From Castor canadensis (lineage: Eukaryota > Chordata > Mammalia > Rodentia > Castoridae): a stretch of DNA of 64,000 bases. The notes beneath the pieces were generated by a model that had not been told where the DNA came from, searched no databases, and saw only the letters and a list, made by a program, of their open reading frames with translations. Shown in pieces: positions 61,101-64,000 of this stretch (position 1 is the stretch's first letter; each line of letters begins with the position of its first letter). The stretch is from positions 51,093,638-51,157,637 of the forward strand of contig NC_133398.1 of NCBI RefSeq assembly GCF_047511655.1, read 5' to 3'. The position numbers and the translations under genes were made by a program.

Positions 61101-61747
61101 TAAAAATATGTAGACAACATTGTCTACTATTTCACACTGGTAGGTTTAAAGCTACCTACTGTGCCTCAAACCAGTTCCTAAGGTCAGTTACTTCAACTGA
61201 CCATATAATGTGACACAACCACAGCTATAGAGGGATGTCAACTAAGAGTTTAGAAGCCATATTATCATAAACTAATTTCCAAAACATTTACAAAGTAGAT
61301 TTTAAAAAAATCCTAGGTGTTGCTGCATAAAATAGGCTTGGCTTCTTAATGGAAATGAAGTCACTAATCAAGGAAACTTGTAACTATAATTCCTTGGGAG
61401 GGGATAAGAGTTACGTTCTTGCCTTATTCAGCTGTATAATTATCTATGATCCAACCCATGAGATAACCCAAAGTGTCACACCCCCCAACACCATTTTTAC
61501 CTCTTCCCTCACTTAAATTATAGGAACTAAAGCATGGAATTCTAGTTTTATTCCTGTATTTAATTATGCAGTATGGCACTTTCTTCATCTATATCCCAGA
61601 CATCAGCAGCAAGTGTTTATGAACTTCTGTCTCCTTCCAGGTACACTTACAGCATGTTATCCGTCATAGGAACATCCTATGCTGTCTTGACATGGCTCAG
61701 TCAAACACTGTGGATGCCAATTTACCCTCTGTGTGTTCTTGCTGAAG
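45923..61747 (+). CDS. HACD4: HACD4, coding exons 1-5 (3' end beyond window)
   Basis: The spliced product is a 3-hydroxyacyl-CoA dehydratase of the HACD/PTPLA/Phs1 family, recognised as HACD4 (PTPLAD2). The family removes water from (3R)-3-hydroxyacyl-CoA in the third step of very-long-chain fatty acid elongation in the ER membrane. Five exons join in frame to 490 nt (163 codons plus 1 nt). All nine visible splice sites are AG/GT. Intron phases are 2, 1, 0, 2 and 1. Introns 1-4 are 1317, 2236, 7862 and 3920 bp. Hydrophobic segments lie near residues 17-38, 50-70, 92-102, 110-128 and 137-162. The predicted catalytic pair is Tyr156 (in IYP) and Glu163, seven residues apart as in Phs1-type enzymes. 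The family member is about 230 residues long, so roughly 70 C-terminal residues lie to the right of the window. No frameshift or premature stop is seen, so this appears to be a functional gene. Confidence 0.95.
46105..46190 (-). mobile_element. MIR relic in HACD4 intron 1
   Basis: Antisense MIR wording (TTTTCTCGACAATCCTAGGA, TTTGGAGCTAAGGAAATGGG) directly follows the CpG island. Confidence 0.5.
46191..47277. other. HACD4 intron 1, remainder
   Basis: Unique sequence. No exon-like open frame of note; the frame at 46531-46782 shows no domain. Confidence 0.5.
47278..47381 (+). CDS. HACD4: HACD4 exon 2
   Basis: This 104-nt exon follows the acceptor TTTATAG and ends before the donor GTAAAA. It encodes RYRKNAYLFIYYLIQF and onward to FFSFGK, the first membrane-spanning segment after a basic N-terminal cytosolic stretch. 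It enters in phase 2 and leaves in phase 1. Confidence 0.95.
47382..49617. other. HACD4 intron 2
   Basis: Mostly unique. A low-confidence MIR-like piece at about 48770-48900 (AGTAATAGTGTCTACCTCAT). The stretch 48390-48560 is CpG-containing and non-repetitive with GCGCTC motifs, and could be a conserved non-coding element. Confidence 0.45.
49618..49745 (+). CDS. HACD4: HACD4 exon 3
   Basis: This 128-nt exon follows an acceptor ending CGCAG and is followed by the strong donor GTAGGT. It encodes DSMVDTFYAIGLVMRF through ESNHLFPRFLQ. The segment holds the conserved HACD pattern of a membrane helix followed by an LELLHIYIGI stretch. It enters in phase 1 and leaves in phase 0. An open frame continues upstream into the intron to 49560, but the AG at 49616-49617 defines the exon edge. 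Confidence 0.95.
50285..50515 (+). mobile_element. MIR SINE relic
   Basis: TATAGCATCTAAGTATAGAC, GGATTCAAATTTCAGTTTGA, CTTAAACAAGGTATTTTAAC and CTTGGCACTCAGTTAATAC follow the MIR order. Confidence 0.65.
53475..53600 (+). repeat. Pyrimidine tract, (TTCC/CCCTT)n then (TTTC)n
   Basis: A run of TTCC and CCTCCC repeats grades into TTTC repeats. It gives the Lys/Arg/Glu-rich and Pro-rich open frames at 53382-53682, which are not genes. Confidence 0.95.
53601..53668 (-). mobile_element. Truncated ID-like SINE
   Basis: Antisense B-box wording GGGATTGAACTCAGGGCCTT then a damaged A-box. It is joined to the pyrimidine tract, which may have grown from its tail. Confidence 0.55.
53758..53816. repeat. 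AAT-rich simple repeat
   Basis: Imperfect ATA/AAT trinucleotide repeat. Confidence 0.8.
54040..54122 (-). mobile_element. ID-like tRNA-derived SINE
   Basis: Antisense B-box GAGTTTGAACTCAGGGCTCT and A-box region ATCATTTGAGCCACACCTCT, preceded by a T-run. Confidence 0.7.
54235..54345 (-). mobile_element. MIR-like relic
   Basis: CTATGTGCCAAACACTTTTC and CTTCAGAACAACCTTATTTT match the antisense MIR/L2-end wording. Confidence 0.5.
54425..54566 (+). mobile_element. L2 LINE 3' end relic
   Basis: AGTAGAATGTAAATGCCAGG, GGCACGAACTTGGTCTTGTT and CTACTGAATGATTAATAAA match the L2 3' end. Confidence 0.6.
55780..55945 (+). mobile_element. MIR SINE relic
   Basis: GGACACCAGAAGACTTAGAA, GGCCATGTCACTCAAATAAG and CCTTATTTGTAAAAGAGTAG follow MIR order. 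Confidence 0.55.
56830..57300 (+). mobile_element. L2 LINE fragment
   Basis: TTCATAATCCAGCCGCAAAG, CACTCAGCCTCTTCTTATTC, TGCCTGTCTTCATAAACCTC and CAGCAAGTATTTCTTCCCTT follow the L2 layout, including the 133-codon open frame at 56845-57246, which is a remnant and not a gene. Confidence 0.65.
57608..57720 (+). CDS. HACD4: HACD4 exon 4
   Basis: This 113-nt exon lies between the acceptor TTTGTTAG and the donor GTAAGA. It encodes LTERIIILFVVITSQEEV, then a loop, then YVVCVLFIFWNLLDMVR. It holds two hydrophobic segments separated by a charged loop. It enters in phase 0 and leaves in phase 2. Confidence 0.95.
58860..59505 (+). mobile_element. MIR split by an L1M tail
   Basis: MIR wording CTTGGGCATATCACAACC before 58941 resumes as TTTTACCTCTGTAAAATGGG after 59462. 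Between lies the L1M fragment. Confidence 0.5.
58942..59455 (-). mobile_element. Old L1M 3' end
   Basis: Antisense L1M 3' UTR text: TTTATTAAGATGTAATTGAT, CCTCCAAAAGAAACCCCATA, CAGCCATTCATATGTTGTCC, and AATACTGCTATGAACATCCA near 59365. Highly decayed. Confidence 0.65.
59520..60660 (+). mobile_element. Old L1 ORF2 relic
   Basis: Plus-strand ORF2 text: CTTCCTAAGATCAGGAACAA, CATTTCTATTCAACATTGTA, and TTGGGCCTTACCTCACAAAA. Frames are fully broken. Confidence 0.7.
60879..61089 (+). mobile_element. MER5A hAT-Charlie element
   Basis: It starts with AAGTTCTCAAAGTCTGGTCT and ends with AAGAACCACTG. The interior (GGAACTTGTTAGTAATACAG) fits MER5A. Non-coding. Confidence 0.75.
61641..61747 (+). CDS. HACD4: HACD4 exon 5 (catalytic segment)
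   Basis: This 107-nt exon follows a good pyrimidine-rich acceptor (CTCCTTCCAG) and precedes the donor GTAAGG. It encodes YTYSMLSVIGTSYAVLTW through WMPIYPLCVLAE. The Tyr of IYP (residue 156) and the final Glu (163) match the spacing of the Tyr/Glu pair proposed to catalyse dehydration in Phs1/HACD enzymes. It leaves in phase 1; the next exon is not in the window (intron 5 runs to at least 64000). Confidence 0.95.
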
Positions 61748-62059
61748 GTAAGGAGAGTGATGCATCGAATTCCTGACTGACAATCTTTTGATGACGAAAT
61801 TGCTACTTTTGGTAGTGTTTAGCTCACTCAGTGAATCTTTCTTGGCATATTTCCCTTGCTGCAAAGAAAGAAAGCATTAAAAGCAAAGTTGAAAAGAAGC
61901 AACTATGCACAATAGACAAAAAATTGGATGAAAAATGAGGACATTTGAGCCCAGGCCCTTAATGCCATTAACTTACCATATGAGTTTCGGTAACTCATTT
62001 ATCCTCGCTTAGTCTGCTCACCAGAGAGGGATTTAACATGTAGGGACTTTACTTTTTTA

Positions 62060-62425
62060 ATGCATAGAAATTTGGCTCTCTCTGGCTAAATTCTCCTTCC
62101 TACTTATCATCTCCTATGTATCTTATCCTTGCCAATGACTAATTAACTGTACTTTGAGATGAATCGTCTCTTTCAGAGGAAAGTTTTCCCCGACTTCTCA
62201 ACTAATTTCCCTAATACAGCATCATGAATTACTCTTCAGTAGGGCCTATCTAATTTGTGACTAAAAATTAGATAGTCTTCAGTAGGGACTATCTAATTTG
62301 TATGATTCCTTGGTTAATGTCCATTTCCCTGACTAGACTGGAAACACCATGCGGGCTTGGGGGTATCCATCTGTTTCCTTCCTTTCCTTTCTGCACCAGC
62401 AGGCATGCTCAATGAATACAAGATG
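62060..62425 (+). mobile_element. L2 LINE relic
   Basis: CCTGACTAGACTGGAAACAC, GGCATGCTCAATGAATACA and the upstream CCCCGACTTCTCAACTAATTT follow the L2 3' end. Diverged. Confidence 0.5.
62233..62301. repeat. 26-bp direct duplication with internal inverted match
   Basis: The unit beginning TCTTCAGTAGGG is repeated at 62233-62258 and 62276-62301 with one mismatch, spaced 43 bp. Between them AAATTAGATAG is complementary to CTATCTAATTT. Confidence 0.85.
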
Positions 62426-63615
62426 ATCTATAGACCGCAATCTGCAGTAGGTAAAATACACAGCTTAAACATAAATTTAAAGCTTAAAATTAAATAATTA
62501 AAATCATTACTTATCTAAGAACTCAAGGATATTGGAGAATATATGCTTCCTTCTAGAGTGCATTTGGCAGACTGGAGGGAGTTCCGAAAGTCATGACTAA
62601 AGTTTTTGAAAACATAAGGCATAAAATAATCAAGAAAGCATATTAAGTCAAGTAAGAAAAAACATAAGGAAACAGATATAAAATAATAGTGGTGTTGCCA
62701 ATAATAGTAAAATATATAAAGACAAATATATAGAATAAAACCACATGTTTTCTACCTACTGATGACTAGAGAAATGGAGCTTAAGTTACAGTAAATCATA
62801 TTAGACAGAATTTTAAAACTTGTTTTATTTTCAAGGAGAATTACTGAATTTTAGGGTATGCCCAGAAAATCAAGAGCATAATCTGAAAACCATAAAAAAA
62901 CTAATTGTCCATCCTTTAAGAATGAAATCCCTCACTCATTGAAATATTTATTAAGTGCATTCCTTTGTCAAATCATATGGAAATACTATAGACAATATAT
63001 AAAGATGTTGGCAAAGGGTACAAAGTTTAAATTAGGAGGAATACATTTTTGAGGTCTATCTCATAACTAGGTGAAAACAGTGAGGGGAGATAAAAGAGAA
63101 TGATGGAGGAGGTAAATTCACTATGACATATTGTAAGAACTTACATGAATGTCAAAATGTACTCCCACTACAATAATATAATAATAAAAACAAAATTCAG
63201 CAAATCAAAAAAATGGATAAAGTCCAGTTAAATATTAAAAAAGAGTAAAAATGATCAATTAGAACATCTCAAAAAATAAATTTATGCTTTAAAATAGCCA
63301 AGAGAGTAAGTTTCAAATGATTCACTACAAAAAAAAAGTGAAGTAGTAGGTAAATTAATTAGTTTGGGTGATACTCCATTCTTTATTGCAGAACTTCTCA
63401 GAATGTCTACTGTGATAAACATGTATTGACTGTTTTCCAAATTTATTATTTTATCATTCCACATTGCATATATGTATTGTAACATCACATTGAACCCCAC
63501 AAATGTATACACTATGATTTTCAACTAAAATTATATTAATAAAATAATAAATTTAAAAAATAGGTTTAAAAGCATCATATAAAGGAATAGATAAAAATAT
63601 GAGCAATCCCTTCTT

Positions 63616-63708
63616 TATTTTTTTTGGGAGGAATGGTACTTGATTGTAAACTCAGGCCCACATGCTTGCTAGGCAGGCGCTCTACCACTTGAGCCACTCC
63701 ACCAGCTA
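63616..63708 (-). mobile_element. ID-like tRNA-derived SINE, young
   Basis: Minus-strand A-box (AGTGGTAGAGCGCC), a diverged B-box and A-rich tail. A perfect 14-bp target duplication AGCAATCCCTTCTT flanks it at 63602-63615 and 63709-63722. It is inserted in HACD4 intron 5. Confidence 0.9.
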
Positions 63709-64000
63709 AGCAATCCCTTCTTAATAATAAGGGATGAATAAATACATAGGAAACATTTCCATTCTTGTCATCTCATAATTCTAAGCCTTTTTCTTTTTAG
63801 GAAAGTATGGTTTTGTATGGTTGCCATGCAACTCCTATTCTTTTGTTATATTTGTAAACTTATTCTTGTGATTACAAAGTACAGTATGTGCAGAAAAAAT
63901 ATCTAGCATATGTGACAAATTGCCAGTAATAATGAATTGTTTGGTGGAATGTAGGTGACTCTAATTTTATCTATAGATGTTTTGATCTATTCAAATGTTC

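Larger units (their letters stand above)
57721..61640. other. HACD4 intron 4 (3.9 kb)
   Basis: The intron contains an interrupted MIR, an L1M tail (58942-59455), an L1 ORF2 relic (59520-60660) and a MER5A (60879-61089), otherwise unique. The open frames at 57872-58126 and 60006-60532 are repeat remnants or chance. Confidence 0.6.
61748..64000. other. HACD4 intron 5, partial
   Basis: The intron runs past the window edge. It contains an L2 relic (62060-62425), a SINE at 63616, a short duplication near 62233, and A-rich unique sequence. No further exon was recognised. Confidence 0.6.

Overview
This window is 64 kb of mammalian nuclear DNA: large introns, canonical GT/AG splice sites, a CpG island, and a dense load of LINE-1, MIR, L2, MER5 and ERVL-MaLR repeats. 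The lineage looks like a rodent. There are B1-like 7SL monomers, many tRNA-headed ID-like SINEs, and composite 7SL+tRNA SINEs. The composite type resembles what I associate with non-murid rodents (squirrel-related or castorimorph, perhaps beaver-like), but the exact species is an inference. No bacterial-type gene, rRNA, functional tRNA or CRISPR array was seen.

One protein-coding gene is supported: HACD4 (very-long-chain (3R)-3-hydroxyacyl-CoA dehydratase 4), on the + strand. Coding exons 1-5 lie at 45923-45960, 47278-47381, 49618-49745, 57608-57720 and 61641-61747. Together they give an uninterrupted 163-codon N-terminal part that includes the predicted catalytic Tyr156/Glu163 pair. The last coding part runs off the right edge. 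Exon 1 sits in a CpG island (about 45820-46100).

Layout: 1-11.8 kb is a nest of minus-strand L1 elements, an old near full-length L1 split at a 14-bp duplicated target by a younger 5.1-kb L1 that carries an internally inverted ORF2 block. 11.8-17.9 kb is mostly unique DNA with SINEs, MER5 copies, an MLT1-like LTR and an L1 tail. 17.9-22.7 kb is an old minus-strand L1. 22.7-26.2 kb is unique. 26.2-28.4 kb is a plus-strand L1 relic. 28.4-30.6 kb is a decayed MaLR provirus. 30.6-33.7 kb is another minus-strand L1, which hosts a twin-primed L1 (33717-36005) bounded by a 12-bp target-site duplication. 36-45.8 kb is largely unique DNA with scattered old repeats. HACD4 occupies 45.9 kb to the end, and its introns hold only old repeats (MIR, L2, MER5, L1M) and a few SINEs.

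No novel protein-coding or defence-like system was found. The most interesting material is the architecture of the rearranged L1 elements and the 7SL-7SL-tRNA composite SINE.
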